A stretch of 57,411 nt of DNA from Chryseobacterium gleum (GTDB lineage Bacteria; Bacteroidota; Bacteroidia; Flavobacteriales_D; Crocinitomicaceae), in contig CAMDGH010000003.1 of NCBI GenBank assembly GCA_945897755.1, positions 1 to 57,411 on the forward strand, given 5' to 3'. Positions 1 through 10,700 of the stretch are shown piece after piece. The translations under genes were made by a program, and so were the position numbers. The notes below the pieces were generated by a model. That model was not told the origin of the DNA. It saw nothing but the letters and a program-made list of their open reading frames with translations, and ran no database searches. The stretch's first letter is position 1, and every line of letters starts with the position of its first letter.

Positions 1-186
1 AAATTAAATTTACAAACTAAAATTATAAACGACTTAGAGATTATAGGTGAATCAACACATAATGTGAACCTGACAAAAAAAAATGAATATCTAGAAATAA
101 ATTTAGATAATAATACAGATGTTAAAAATAGTATCTATATTAATAGTAATAAATATGGGATTGTTTTTAAAATAACACCTAACTAA
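1..186 (+). CDS. 3' end of an unidentified protein (partial)
   Basis: An uninterrupted frame runs from the first base to a TAA at 184-186 and encodes the last 61 residues of a protein that begins outside the window. The residues are hydrophilic and rich in Asn, Lys and Ile, with no membrane segment. The next gene starts 2 bases later, so the two are probably co-transcribed. The fragment does not resemble a T9SS sorting domain or any family I recognise. The AT-rich composition makes a chance open frame of this length possible, but the tight spacing to the following gene favours a real gene. Confidence 0.5.
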   Translation, partial: KLNLQTKIINDLEIIGESTHNVNLTKKNEYLEINLDNNTDVKNSIYINSNKYGIVFKITPN

Positions 187-188
187 AT

Positions 189-1592
189 ATGGATAAAAAA
201 AGGATATTATTTTTAGATTTAATGAGAGTTCTTGCATTATTTATGATGATACAAGGACATACAACTTATGATTTTTTAGATTTAACAATTCGTGATGGAA
301 ATAGCACTGGAATAAAAATATGGACAAGTTTAAGAGGCTACACTGCCCCTTTTTTCATGATGGTATCAGGTGCTGTATTTACATACCTTATGTTATCACA
401 AGAAAATAAAGATGGATCTAACCCAAGGGTAAAAAGCGGTGTAAATCGGATATTTACACTCCTATTTTGGGGGTATTTCTTAAATTTTCCGATATATGAA
501 ATTACAAAAATATTTACTAAAGATGGATTAAACTTATTTTTAACCGTAACCACTGGTGAAACATTTTTCACCATTTTTTGGATAACAATTTGTTTATATA
601 TATACAAAGTGCTTACAAATACTGAAAATTCTTTTCAAGAAAACACCTTGAAAAAGTTATTTAGAGATGGAGCATTGAAACATATAAAGTCGAGACCAGT
701 ATTATTCAAAAAAGAATATTTCGAACAAGAAGATAAAAAGAAAAGATTACTTACATCTGTATTTTGGGCTGTTATAATCAGTTTTCCATTTTTGATAATA
801 TCTAACGTATTAACTCTTGAAGAAAAACAAAGGGCTTTGAGAGTAGATGTTCTTCATATAATTGCAATAGGATTACTTACCATTATGATGGTATACATGA
901 TGACAGCACACAAAAAATGGGTTATGGCGAGCAGTTATTTTATACTAATGCTAATTATAATCTCATCATTCCCATTATTAAACAATGTTGATTTATCCCA
1001 TTTACCCATTTTTATGGCACCCTATTTAAATGATTTTGAAACAAAATCGATGTTTCCATTAACCCCTTGGTTAGCTTATATATTTGCTGGAGCTTTACTC
1101 GGGTTATGGTTAAATCATGAAGTAAAAAAAGAAAAATTCGAGAAAATAATTGGCTATAAATTAGCTGCAATTGGAATTGGCTTTATTGCTATTTCGATAA
1201 TTGGAGATCAATTTGAAAGATATTACTATTCTAAAAGTTATTTTTGGCACGATAGTCCTAATTTAATTTACCACCGAATTGGAATTGTAATTAGCGTAGG
1301 ATCAGTAATGGCATTTTTAGGACTAATAATTAAAGATCTTCCTGTATTTGTTAAACAAATGACTAGAAATACATTATGGCTGTATGTCGGTCACTTAATC
1401 ATAATTTACCAAGTTATAAAGCCAATAATAGGATATGGAACACGATTCAATGTATTTACAACATTAATTTGTATTATAACCATGTTTACACTAATGTACT
1501 TTCAAACAAGAATTATACTATTTATTCAAAAAAATGATGGTTATGTTTCAAGTATAAATAAATTATATCTTAAACTAAAATCAAGAAAGTAG
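189..1592 (+). CDS. Membrane acyltransferase, HGSNAT/DUF1624-like
   Basis: This is a 467-residue polytopic inner-membrane protein. The N-terminus reads as the first segment of the heparan-alpha-glucosaminide N-acetyltransferase catalytic family (DUF1624), with Asp10, Arg13 and the Gly-His pair at 23-24. Members of this and related acyltransferase families move acyl groups across the membrane onto sugars or other envelope molecules. About ten hydrophobic segments follow, with a charged cytoplasmic-type loop at about residues 145-185. ATG at 189 lies 2 bases after the upstream stop, suggesting an operon. The 3' end overlaps the convergent HIT gene by 12 bases. The acceptor cannot be read from sequence, and the acyltransferase-3 family is an alternative assignment. 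Confidence 0.7.
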   Translation: MDKKRILFLDLMRVLALFMMIQGHTTYDFLDLTIRDGNSTGIKIWTSLRGYTAPFFMMVSGAVFTYLMLSQENKDGSNPRVKSGVNRIFTLLFWGYFLNFPIYEITKIFTKDGLNLFLTVTTGETFFTIFWITICLYIYKVLTNTENSFQENTLKKLFRDGALKHIKSRPVLFKKEYFEQEDKKKRLLTSVFWAVIISFPFLIISNVLTLEEKQRALRVDVLHIIAIGLLTIMMVYMMTAHKKWVMASSYFILMLIIISSFPLLNNVDLSHLPIFMAPYLNDFETKSMFPLTPWLAYIFAGALLGLWLNHEVKKEKFEKIIGYKLAAIGIGFIAISIIGDQFERYYYSKSYFWHDSPNLIYHRIGIVISVGSVMAFLGLIIKDLPVFVKQMTRNTLWLYVGHLIIIYQVIKPIIGYGTRFNVFTTLICIITMFTLMYFQTRIILFIQKNDGYVSSINKLYLKLKSRK

Positions 1593-1970
1593 TATTTTTC
1601 CCAAAACAGAATCAAGCTGATTAGCGGATAAATTAAGTTTAGGATTTGAAAAATTCATATCATTAAATGAATTTATTGGAATAAGATGAATGTGGGCATG
1701 AAGAACTTCAACACCAACTATAGAAAGACCAATTTTTTTACAGGGAAAAGCTTTTTTAATCTTTTTTGAAATAGACTTACTAAAGAGAATCATTTCAGAA
1801 AGGAGCGTATCATCAAGATCAAAAAAATAATCAACTTCAACCTTTGGAACTACTAAAACATGTCCTAGCACTAGGGGATTTATGTCTAAAAAGGCGATAA
1901 ATAAATCATTTTCAGAAACAATATAAGCTGGAATTTCCCTATTAATAATCTTAGTGAAAATAGAAGACAT
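1581..1970 (-). CDS. HIT family (histidine triad) hydrolase
   Basis: This 129-residue protein belongs to the histidine triad superfamily, whose members hydrolyse or transfer nucleoside phosphoramidates and related nucleotide conjugates in the cytoplasm. The catalytic triad is visible as His91-Ala-His93-Ile-His95 followed by Leu-Ile-Pro. The N-terminal FTKIINREIP stretch is the usual start of bacterial HIT proteins. The frame stays open further upstream into greA, but that extension is unlike the family, so ATG at 1970 is preferred. It lies 4 bases after the greA stop, giving a greA-HIT pair. The substrate is unknown. Confidence 0.92.
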   Translation of the reverse strand: MSSIFTKIINREIPAYIVSENDLFIAFLDINPLVLGHVLVVPKVEVDYFFDLDDTLLSEMILFSKSISKKIKKAFPCKKIGLSIVGVEVLHAHIHLIPINSFNDMNFSNPKLNLSANQLDSVLGKILLS

Positions 1971-1974
1971 GAAC

Positions 1975-2448
1975 TTACCTATTAATTTCAATAATCTCAA
2001 ATTTAATAACCCCATTTGGAGTATGAACATCCGCAATATCACCAATTGATTTACCTAAAAGACCTTTTCCAATAGGAGAATCAATAGAGATTTTTTTAAG
2101 CTTAATGTCAGCCTCATTTTCAGCAACAATCTTATATTCCATCTCCATTTTATTAGATAAATTTCTAATCTTTACATTAGATAAAATAAAAACCTTTGAC
2201 GTATCTATGGTAGATTCATCTATAACTCTTGCATAAGCAATGATTGAATCAAGCTTAGCTATTTTCATTTCTAAAAGTCCTTGAGCTTCTTTTGCTGCAT
2301 CATATTCAGCGTTTTCAGATAAATCACCTTTATCTCTTGCTTCTGCGATTTGATTTGATATTGAAGGTCTTAAAACGGACTTCATTTCGTAAAGTTCATC
2401 TTTGAGTTTTTTTAAACCTTCTTCAGTATAATAAGTTACAGTAGACAT
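1975..2448 (-). CDS. greA: Transcription elongation factor GreA
   Basis: GreA enters the secondary channel of RNA polymerase and stimulates cleavage of backtracked transcripts. The 157-residue length is standard. Residues 1-75 form the long antiparallel coiled coil, with the acidic tip region around DKGDLSENAEYD (39-50). The C-terminal half (about 83-157) is the FKBP-like domain, with a conserved SPIGKGLLGK segment. The gene follows the PorV-like gene after 23 bases and precedes the HIT gene by 4 bases, so it appears to share transcription with the large TonB/T9SS genes upstream. Confidence 0.96.
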   Translation of the reverse strand: MSTVTYYTEEGLKKLKDELYEMKSVLRPSISNQIAEARDKGDLSENAEYDAAKEAQGLLEMKIAKLDSIIAYARVIDESTIDTSKVFILSNVKIRNLSNKMEMEYKIVAENEADIKLKKISIDSPIGKGLLGKSIGDIADVHTPNGVIKFEIIEINR

Positions 2449-2471
2449 GTAAAATAAAATTAATAAATTAT

Positions 2472-3530
2472 TTATTTGATATTTATAGTAGTTCCAAAAG
2501 TATGAATTAAACCAAATGGACTTGATAATCTTGCTGCATATTCAAGACCAATAGCTGATTGATTTTTACCAAAAAAAGCATCAATAGAGAAGCCAGCAGT
2601 AAAACCAGTTAGTGCATTTGACCGATTAAGTGTATTCAAATCACTTTCATAGACATAACCAGTTCTTACATTAAAAGCAGTTTTATTAAGAACTACACAA
2701 TAATCTAAAGAAAGTCTAAATTGATCTTTCGAAAAGGAATTAGCTGTAAAAGAAAAAGAAGGAGTTAACTTATTAAGTTTAGAAAAAAGTAAATCGTATG
2801 AAATACCAATAGCTAAAAGAGAAGGCAACTCGTAAGCTTGACTTCTTTGATCTAAGGTCGCAAGATTTCCTGTAGACACATAATTTATTTGAGTCGACAA
2901 ACCATCACCAGTTTGTTTAATTGGTGGGCCAACATTTTTTAAAGTAATACCCATCTTCATCTCATCTTTATCCCCAGCAACATAACGAATACCAGCGTCT
3001 AAAGCAATCCCATTCGACTTCAAGTTGGAGATAGATTCGCTCACAATTTTTAGATTAATTCCCCCAGATATAGAATGCGTAAATAATTTAGAATATCCTA
3101 AACTAATAATGCTATAACGTGGGGTAAAAGAACCAATTCCACCCTCAGGATTGGATTCTGTTGTAAATGGAATTTCTCCAAAATTCATAGACTGAACAGA
3201 AATTCCTATTACACCAGTTTCTGAAATACGTTGTGCAATCCCAGCACTTGAAAATCGAATTCCAGACGAACCTAACCAATTCGTGTGATTAAATTTAAGT
3301 TGTGTTTTATCGGTATAAGCTAAACCAGCAATATTCGTAAATGTAGCTTCCAAGCCATTAACACTAGAAACATTTGCATCCCCAAGAGCAGTACTCCTAG
3401 CCCATGGATTAGCTAATAATTGTGTAGCACCAGCAGAACCAACCCTATCTTCATTACCCGCATAAAGTAAAGTGGAAAATAAACTAAAAACAAAAAAAGT
3501 TTTTATGTAAATAAGCGTATTATTTTTCAT
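2472..3530 (-). CDS. PorV/PorQ family outer-membrane beta-barrel protein
   Basis: This 352-residue protein has a signal peptide (about 1-24, ending LLYA) and then a barrel typical of the PorV/PorQ (UPF0164) group. The early segment AGATQLLANPWARSTALGDA and the NIAGLAYTDK turn are the parts I recognise. PorV carries T9SS cargo from the translocon to the attachment complex at the outer membrane, and paralogues are often encoded beside a specific cargo. Here it lies 11 bases downstream of a giant cargo-like gene, which suggests a dedicated partner. A housekeeping PorV elsewhere in the genome cannot be excluded, so no symbol is given. Confidence 0.85.
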   Translation of the reverse strand: MKNNTLIYIKTFFVFSLFSTLLYAGNEDRVGSAGATQLLANPWARSTALGDANVSSVNGLEATFTNIAGLAYTDKTQLKFNHTNWLGSSGIRFSSAGIAQRISETGVIGISVQSMNFGEIPFTTESNPEGGIGSFTPRYSIISLGYSKLFTHSISGGINLKIVSESISNLKSNGIALDAGIRYVAGDKDEMKMGITLKNVGPPIKQTGDGLSTQINYVSTGNLATLDQRSQAYELPSLLAIGISYDLLFSKLNKLTPSFSFTANSFSKDQFRLSLDYCVVLNKTAFNVRTGYVYESDLNTLNRSNALTGFTAGFSIDAFFGKNQSAIGLEYAARLSSPFGLIHTFGTTINIK

Positions 3531-3541
3531 AAATAGTTATG

Positions 3542-6500
3542 TTAAATGTTTTCTAAATCAAATTGTCTAATCCCTCCAAAGAATTTTAATATAGTTTCAC
3601 CAACTCCAGGAACTTCAATGTGAATTAAATAAACACCGCTTGAAATAGGAATTGATTGATGATTTTTCAAATCCCAATCAATGTAATTGAGAGGAGTATC
3701 TTTAATAAAAGTTCTAATTAACTTACCTCCAACGTTGTAAATTTTAACAGTACATTTATCAGGTAAATTAATAATCTTAACACGCGTGTCAAGTCTATTT
3801 CTCTCATAACTAGAAAAAGCATAATAAGGATTAGGAACAACATTTATAATACTTAAGGCATCTTTTCTCTGATCCAAACTTGCGGTTTTAGAAGTAATAT
3901 TATCCATAGACCAGCTATACATTGGTTTACCTTTATTTATATTCGAAGATACAAAATCATTATATTGCTTATTCACATTAACTGAAATTCGGACATTTGT
4001 AGATAAAAACTCAGATTTATCAACCGTGATTGTATTCGCAATCCAGAGCAAACTATGGTAAACGTATAAATAAGAAAGTTGTGTTTCCTCTTTCATTTTA
4101 TCATAAATCCAATTATTCTTCCCATCGTAATATGGACAATTCGCATTCTTAGACACATCATAGCCATTTACATTTACACCAAAAACATAAATAGGTTGTT
4201 GACCACCCATGTGTGGATTACCAGAAGCATCATACAACACACTAGAAGGATTCCATTTCATATCTTTACCATTATCACTGCCTAAAAAGGAATTTTCACC
4301 AAAACCCATATGTAATCTTTGACCTGTTTCTAGATCAATCGCATAGCCAGGAAACCAACTTAAACCAGTTGATCCAGGAATAACATTTCCTAGTTTATCA
4401 ATACTTTTACCTCTTCTTAATGTACCCATAGGTGCATTTCCTTCATTTAAAGCTTCTATTCTACCCAACTCAAAAACAGGGCATCTAGTCCATTTTGAAG
4501 TATCTGAAGTAATTATAATGCTAATGGAATTTAACCTAGAAATACTTGCTAAATCCCTAGCATTTGTAGGAGTAAAGTAAGATTTAGGATATGCTAGAGG
4601 CATAAAACTACCTTGATAACCAACTAAAGAATGAGGTGCTATTCCACCTGATAATAACTTAGTGTATTTCTTAAAAGGGTCTCTAAAAATAGGTTGTCCA
4701 TTAGCGTCTAAATACATAACTTCATCTGGATACAATGAAGGATTTCTTATACCTGAAGTAGGTTCATCTTCTGCTGGTTTAGGCGAGTAAGTTCCACTTC
4801 TAATCCAATTATTAGGACTGTAATCATCTTCATCATTTATAAAAGAAAGCCACTTCTTAGACGAGTCAGAAAAAGAAATTGAAGAAGAAATAGGTTCGGT
4901 AAATCGTTTGTATTCGTCAGAAATAGTATAGGAAGACTTATCAATATCAGTAAAATAATAATCACTTTGAGCAATTTGAACAGAAACACCCCAAGAAGGA
5001 ATAAGTTGCTCGTTATCGACTTTTATCGAAGCATCAGATTTTACAGAATCTAAAAGCACCCCTCCCATTTTATCATATCTATAAATAATCCAAGAAGCAG
5101 TATCCACGCCTTTATTGTTCTTCGCTTCATTTGCAGTTTCAGGAACATAATTTGTAAACTTACATTCAAAATAACCATCAACTAAATTCAGAGGATCTAT
5201 AACTTTAATTTCAATTGGACCATTTCCACTATTATAAGTAGGTGATTTAAAAAATCCATTTTTAACAACTGAATCTTCACTTTCACTTGTTAAAGACAAA
5301 GCTCTGTTGCCATTTCCTTTGCCATCAATACGTGTAATTTTTGGAGAAGAACCATAAACCGAACGAGAAACAATATTACTTGTAATTCGATTATGAGGCA
5401 TAGCTGCAGATGCAACAATAGGAGAGCCATCAAAAGAAACCCTCGAGGAAATATAAGGAGTTTTTTGTCCGTCTAGGTATGATGCATCGTTAGGGTTATA
5501 CTGTTTAAAATTATTATAAGCATAAGATACAGCAATAAAATAATATGTTTTAAAATTAACAAAGGTTTTAACGCCTGAAGCAAACTGATCTTCATTTAAC
5601 AAAAAAGAATGTTTAATGCCCTTATTTTCACCTTTCACTTTTTCAACAGGTAAAGAAAAACCTAATTCCTCATCAAATTCAAAATTGATCAATTTAGAGA
5701 CATTGTTTTTCACGTCACATTGAACAACCAGACGAGATTTATTCACATCACCAATATCTGAAATAGAAGCATCTTTAGACTTAACTTGATAGATTTGGTA
5801 ACCTTCAAAATGATAAAACTTATCGTACACAACTCCATTTCCTGGATCAATAATATTGGCTTTATCTTCTTCCCTGTATTTTTCATTTTTATTATTAGAA
5901 GATGATGGATTATCAATCGTTAAAATTATTTTTTTATCGAGTTCTTTAACAGTAAGTCTTGGAGCACATGGTGGCTCTAAAATTTTGAAACAATTGTCAA
6001 ACAGAAGCTGTGCTTTTGTATCAGCTCTTTTAAGAGCACGAAGTGAATTATCTCCTTCACTGCTTCGAGCATATATAATACCCACAGTTATGTTATTAAC
6101 AGCACCTGGTTTTAAAGTAAATGGACCCGCAGATTGAACAAACCTTCTATCACCAGGCTTATTGGAAACAGAACCAGTTAGTAATTCTGACCAATTATTA
6201 TTTCCAGGAGAAATACCAGCAGTACCCCAATTTAATGTATCTGAATCACCAGGAAACATATAATCGGAATTTATAGTAGTAGATCCTGGACTTCCAGGGA
6301 AACCTGTACCTCCATAAACCGTTTGATCCCCTTTATTCCATTTTCCTTTCATGTAATTGTAATATCCAGCAGCTGTCGTAGGATCACCTACACTTGAAGA
6401 AGAACCATTCGTGTAATATGAAAAGCGCTTCATTCCAAAACGTTCATTATCTTTAATCCCGTCACCATAACCAATGCCTAAACCAGCATAAACAATTCCT

Positions 6501-7750
6501 TTTTTAGCGATTGCATCTAAAACAGTAGGTAAAACCAATTTTCCATTCACAACGACTGGTCCAGGATTATCTAAATTATCAGCATCTTGATAAGGACCCT
6601 CAAAGAAGTCAATGCCAATCGCCGGTGGATTTATACCATACCCAATTTTACCAGCACTAGGCTCATCATTTGCATCTCCATTATAGCAATAACCAAGACC
6701 TCTAGTTACATCACAACCTACATAATCATCACTATAATTGCCTAAATCAGCATCTACATATTGACTAAAATAAGTGTTTTTTAAAGTTTGAGTACCCCTA
6801 TTAATCATTTCATAATTATAAAAGGTCATTCTATTAACTTCATCATTTGTTGAAAACACAAAAGCTTGTGCACGAATCTCCATTCCGATAGGATCACCGC
6901 CAGACTCTGAATGTATACTTCCTTTATCATTAAAAACCCACCAATGTGTTTCATCACCAAAAAGAGATACCCTTCTATCAGATCCACATACAATATCATT
7001 TCTATCCAAAATATCATCATACCATGGATAATCGCCTTTTTGTGGATTATACTCACCATCCTTATCATAATCATAAAAAGGGGCCAAATATTTATCCTGA
7101 TTTAAAGATACGTCACCATGAGCAGGCCAATTATTAATTCTATTTAATTCATCGTTAGTTGGTTCTTTAATATCTGGTCCGCAACCCCCATTAGCAGGAA
7201 TATTATTACACTCCCACCAAGAAATATACCTTACCACCTCTGATTTTCGAATAGTGAAAAATTCATCATAAGCAACACATTGATCAGAACTTATATTTGC
7301 ATCACCATAAGGTCTAATCGAATTATCTCCTACTGGTTGAAGGGGATTGTAATTACCTGAAGATACCCCAGCACTCAATGGACCTGTCCAAAAATCATTT
7401 CCAGAAGATCTAAACCGTTGAGCAGCTAATTTTAATTGTCCATTCACATCTTCTCCACCCATCCATAATGAACCAGCATAAATGGCTGTAATACCTGATC
7501 CTTTCGGTACTTCATAAGCACCAATTCCATTAGCTCTATCTAAAAACATAATACCACCCGTCTCCAAAAGAGCACTTACATCATTATACTGAAGGGTTAA
7601 TCGCTTACTTGCGGGAGCACAACCTGCCTTTAAAGTATTAGTTTTAGTTGGTTTATAATTCGGATTTAATAAATCATGATTAAATGATAAACTATAAAGG
7701 GAAACTGAAAAACTAAACGTAATTAGAAAATATTTCATATGTAATTTCAT
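3542..7750 (-). CDS. Giant secreted T9SS cargo protein, 1402 residues
   Basis: This very large secreted protein has a signal peptide near residues 1-25. A second ATG at 7738 (MKYF) gives a cleaner signal sequence and may be the true start. The mature part begins soon after a CAPAS segment, is rich in Gly, Asn, Asp and aromatic residues, and contains calcium-binding-like acidic clusters such as DYDKDGEYNPQKGDYP. The last 85 residues are a T9SS-type sorting region: VVPNPYYA, then a VKIYNVGG strand and a final SSGVYLIHIEV strand. It lies between a TonB receptor (19 bases upstream) and the PorV-like gene. I know of no assigned function. The arrangement suggests a surface-displayed partner of the receptor. 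Confidence 0.85.
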   Translation of the reverse strand: MKLHMKYFLITFSFSVSLYSLSFNHDLLNPNYKPTKTNTLKAGCAPASKRLTLQYNDVSALLETGGIMFLDRANGIGAYEVPKGSGITAIYAGSLWMGGEDVNGQLKLAAQRFRSSGNDFWTGPLSAGVSSGNYNPLQPVGDNSIRPYGDANISSDQCVAYDEFFTIRKSEVVRYISWWECNNIPANGGCGPDIKEPTNDELNRINNWPAHGDVSLNQDKYLAPFYDYDKDGEYNPQKGDYPWYDDILDRNDIVCGSDRRVSLFGDETHWWVFNDKGSIHSESGGDPIGMEIRAQAFVFSTNDEVNRMTFYNYEMINRGTQTLKNTYFSQYVDADLGNYSDDYVGCDVTRGLGYCYNGDANDEPSAGKIGYGINPPAIGIDFFEGPYQDADNLDNPGPVVVNGKLVLPTVLDAIAKKGIVYAGLGIGYGDGIKDNERFGMKRFSYYTNGSSSSVGDPTTAAGYYNYMKGKWNKGDQTVYGGTGFPGSPGSTTINSDYMFPGDSDTLNWGTAGISPGNNNWSELLTGSVSNKPGDRRFVQSAGPFTLKPGAVNNITVGIIYARSSEGDNSLRALKRADTKAQLLFDNCFKILEPPCAPRLTVKELDKKIILTIDNPSSSNNKNEKYREEDKANIIDPGNGVVYDKFYHFEGYQIYQVKSKDASISDIGDVNKSRLVVQCDVKNNVSKLINFEFDEELGFSLPVEKVKGENKGIKHSFLLNEDQFASGVKTFVNFKTYYFIAVSYAYNNFKQYNPNDASYLDGQKTPYISSRVSFDGSPIVASAAMPHNRITSNIVSRSVYGSSPKITRIDGKGNGNRALSLTSESEDSVVKNGFFKSPTYNSGNGPIEIKVIDPLNLVDGYFECKFTNYVPETANEAKNNKGVDTASWIIYRYDKMGGVLLDSVKSDASIKVDNEQLIPSWGVSVQIAQSDYYFTDIDKSSYTISDEYKRFTEPISSSISFSDSSKKWLSFINDEDDYSPNNWIRSGTYSPKPAEDEPTSGIRNPSLYPDEVMYLDANGQPIFRDPFKKYTKLLSGGIAPHSLVGYQGSFMPLAYPKSYFTPTNARDLASISRLNSISIIITSDTSKWTRCPVFELGRIEALNEGNAPMGTLRRGKSIDKLGNVIPGSTGLSWFPGYAIDLETGQRLHMGFGENSFLGSDNGKDMKWNPSSVLYDASGNPHMGGQQPIYVFGVNVNGYDVSKNANCPYYDGKNNWIYDKMKEETQLSYLYVYHSLLWIANTITVDKSEFLSTNVRISVNVNKQYNDFVSSNINKGKPMYSWSMDNITSKTASLDQRKDALSIINVVPNPYYAFSSYERNRLDTRVKIINLPDKCTVKIYNVGGKLIRTFIKDTPLNYIDWDLKNHQSIPISSGVYLIHIEVPGVGETILKFFGGIRQFDLENI

Positions 7751-7769
7751 TGTATCTTAAAATTAAAGT

Positions 7770-10700
7770 TTAAAAATCTAACTTAATACCCAAACGAACA
7801 GTTCTTGGAGCACTAATATTAAATGCATTTTGAACTTTCATCGTATAATAATCTCTGAAAGATTGTTCATCATATTGATTTTGAATAGATGATTGATATT
7901 GAGCAGCAGCTAAATAACCATCATCATCAGAATTCCCGGTTGCACGATATACGTTAATTATATTAAACTGATTTAATAAATTGGTTGCACGCACATATAG
8001 ATTTAAGAATACAACTTTCTTCTTCCCTTCATTGGAAAAATCTAAATCAAACGTTTTATCAAATTGCATATCTAATCTATAAGACCAAGGTTTACGAGAT
8101 CCATTTAAAGATCCAGTCATCCCAGAATAATTAGGACTTAAAGCAGCAGCATTCGTTATAAAAGTTTGAGATGAATATGGATTACCTGAATAAATATTTG
8201 TAATAAAATTCACTCCTGCGTTTTCAAAAACCTTAAAATCTCCAATCATTGGACCGCTATAATCTTTACCACTTCCGTATCTATAATCCGCAACAATATT
8301 AAATTGATGTCTTGTATCAAAATCATAAGGGAAAATATTTCGTAAATTAGGTAGTCCTGCATTGATAAAAGCCGCAGCAGAAGATGCATCAGAGCCAGTA
8401 CCCTCAGCAAACTGAAGCGTGTAATTAGCAGTCATACGAATATTCCCTGTCCGTCTAAGGTCATATGAAATAGTCATTCCTTTAACAGTACCAAAATCTC
8501 TGTTACCGTATGTTTTGTATGAATTCGGATAGGCATCAAATACATTAACTAACTGAACATTATTACGTTGCTCTCTATAAAAAGCGGAAATCTTCAAAGA
8601 AGATGTTGCATTTAAAACTTGTTGAAAACCGAGTTCATAATCAATTGTTGTTTCTGGTTTAAGATTTGGATTATTGATTAAAGGAGATGATGATTGAGCG
8701 ATAAACTGGTAATCAGTAGGGTTAAATCTCAGGGAATTTGTAGGACGTTTAGTTAATATGTCATAGTGTGCAAAAAAAGAAGCCTCATCTGAAATAGGGA
8801 ATGAGAACGCTACACGAGGCATCACATTTACTTGTTGCTTATACTTAGTGAATGCATCTGCCTTCACTTTTTTATCTGAAGGATCATTTAACCAGGGTGC
8901 AATTCCAGCTGCTCCTCTAATCTCTTTTGGGTCTTCAACTTGAACACCATCAGAATTATACCAATTAGAACCATTTCTAAACCCTTTAATGGATGATGGT
9001 TTTGAAATATCATTCACATATACGATATAATCATCGCCCATAGAAGATGGAATGCTCACCCATGGGTAAGTTGCACCATTATTACCGTCCTTTAGTTCAT
9101 TAGCCATACGAACTGTTTTAGCACTTTGAAGCAAATAAGGATCTTTTAAAACAGGTTGATTCGCATCAAAAACATCAACACGTACACCAACATTAAAAAC
9201 CAAATCACTAAACGAAAATTTATCCATTAAATATCCTGAAACATAAATTGGTTGAAAAGCGCCAACAAAGCGTTTATAATTTTTATTTTTATCAGTATCA
9301 TTAAAGTAACTTGAAATATCAGTATTGCCATTTACCTTATTTCCAGCAATATCATATCCATAATAAGACACATAGGAATTACCGTCATTAAGCAACTCAT
9401 CAGGAGAAAACATATCCAACGAAAGTTTACTTGGGTCAACATTATCAAGATCGACAAAAGAACTGTTTTTTCCACCACCAGCTAAGCCTAATTTATTTCT
9501 TAAATTATAATCAAAAAAGGATTGATTATCAGTATTACCGCCATATTCATTCGTTTTAGAAACAAAAGCATTTCCAGAATTTAAACGCTCATACGAAATC
9601 ATCGTATTACCATTAATAATTGAAGTATCACCTTGTGAAAAATCCAATTCACGCAAATGAAAATTAGTCTTCAAACGAGCAATAGACCATAAGCCAATTG
9701 GACTTACATTCCAACTTCTGTCAACACGCTCTTCATATTCAAAACCGAGTGATAAAGCATGATCTCCAATATTTAAAGACCCAGAACCAGAAACTCGAAA
9801 TTGAGAATTTTCAGTTTTACCCATCGAATTATAAGGTGTTCCTATATTATTCCAAATACCATATACTGATGCAGACTGATCCCCGTTTCTTAGAGCATTT
9901 CCTTGTTGAATTTGGAATAAATTTTCATAATGATTTTCGGGATTGTTCTTATAAATAGAATAATATTGGCTTGTTACAGATGCTAATTCAGAATTATTTT
10001 TATCTGGTGTGAAATCTACTCGAATATCTTTAGGAACACCATCTTGCTTATATGTTGAAGAAGCAACATCAAATTTATATTGAGGTTCTTGGGTTGTTTT
10101 GAACATCCCAACATGTCCGTAATTAAATGGATTAAATTGATGTTTATCATCATAGTTCGTATAATAATTTTGCGAGAAATCAACCATTAAAGAATAATAT
10201 GCGCTCTTAATTTTAGAACTAGATCCTTCTTGATTATTAACAAAACGTTGCGAAAGCCTTCCGTAAACCCTCCAATCCAGACCAGTTGAAGTGCCGAAAT
10301 TTGTAAAATTCAACAAAGAACCACTGTAAGAATATTGTTTACCAGTAGAGTAATTTAAAGAACCACCAAAAGTTAAATTAACAGTTGGTCCTGTTCTAAC
10401 ATCGATTTTACCATTTGCAGAAAACACTGTACGTCTAGAATTCATTCTCCAGGCATTTTGTTCAAAATCACTAGCATGCAAGAAATTTGAAGCATGAAGA
10501 GGAACTTGTCCATTCGGCATCTCTCTCAATGGATTAGCTAAAATACGATCTCTAACATCTTTTTTTATCCTATAGCCCCCTCCATTGCCAAGTGGCCTGT
10601 TATCTAATTCGTCCGTAAAATTTGCCGAAACTAAAAAACCTAACAAAGGCCTAACTTTTCTTCCTGTAGAATCTCGTTGCATTAAAAGTGGGCCAGACAA

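Noticed and set aside
338-607. Minus-strand open frame of 89 codons inside the acyltransferase gene
   Set aside because: It is fully antisense to a well-supported membrane protein and has no protein-like pattern. AT-rich sequence makes such shadows common, and the same holds for frames opposite the 1402-residue cargo, both TonB receptors, the T9SS genes and the HEAT-like gene.
1971-2045. Longer HIT protein starting inside greA
   Set aside because: The 25 extra residues do not match the family N-terminus, and the ATG at 1970 is well placed after the greA stop.
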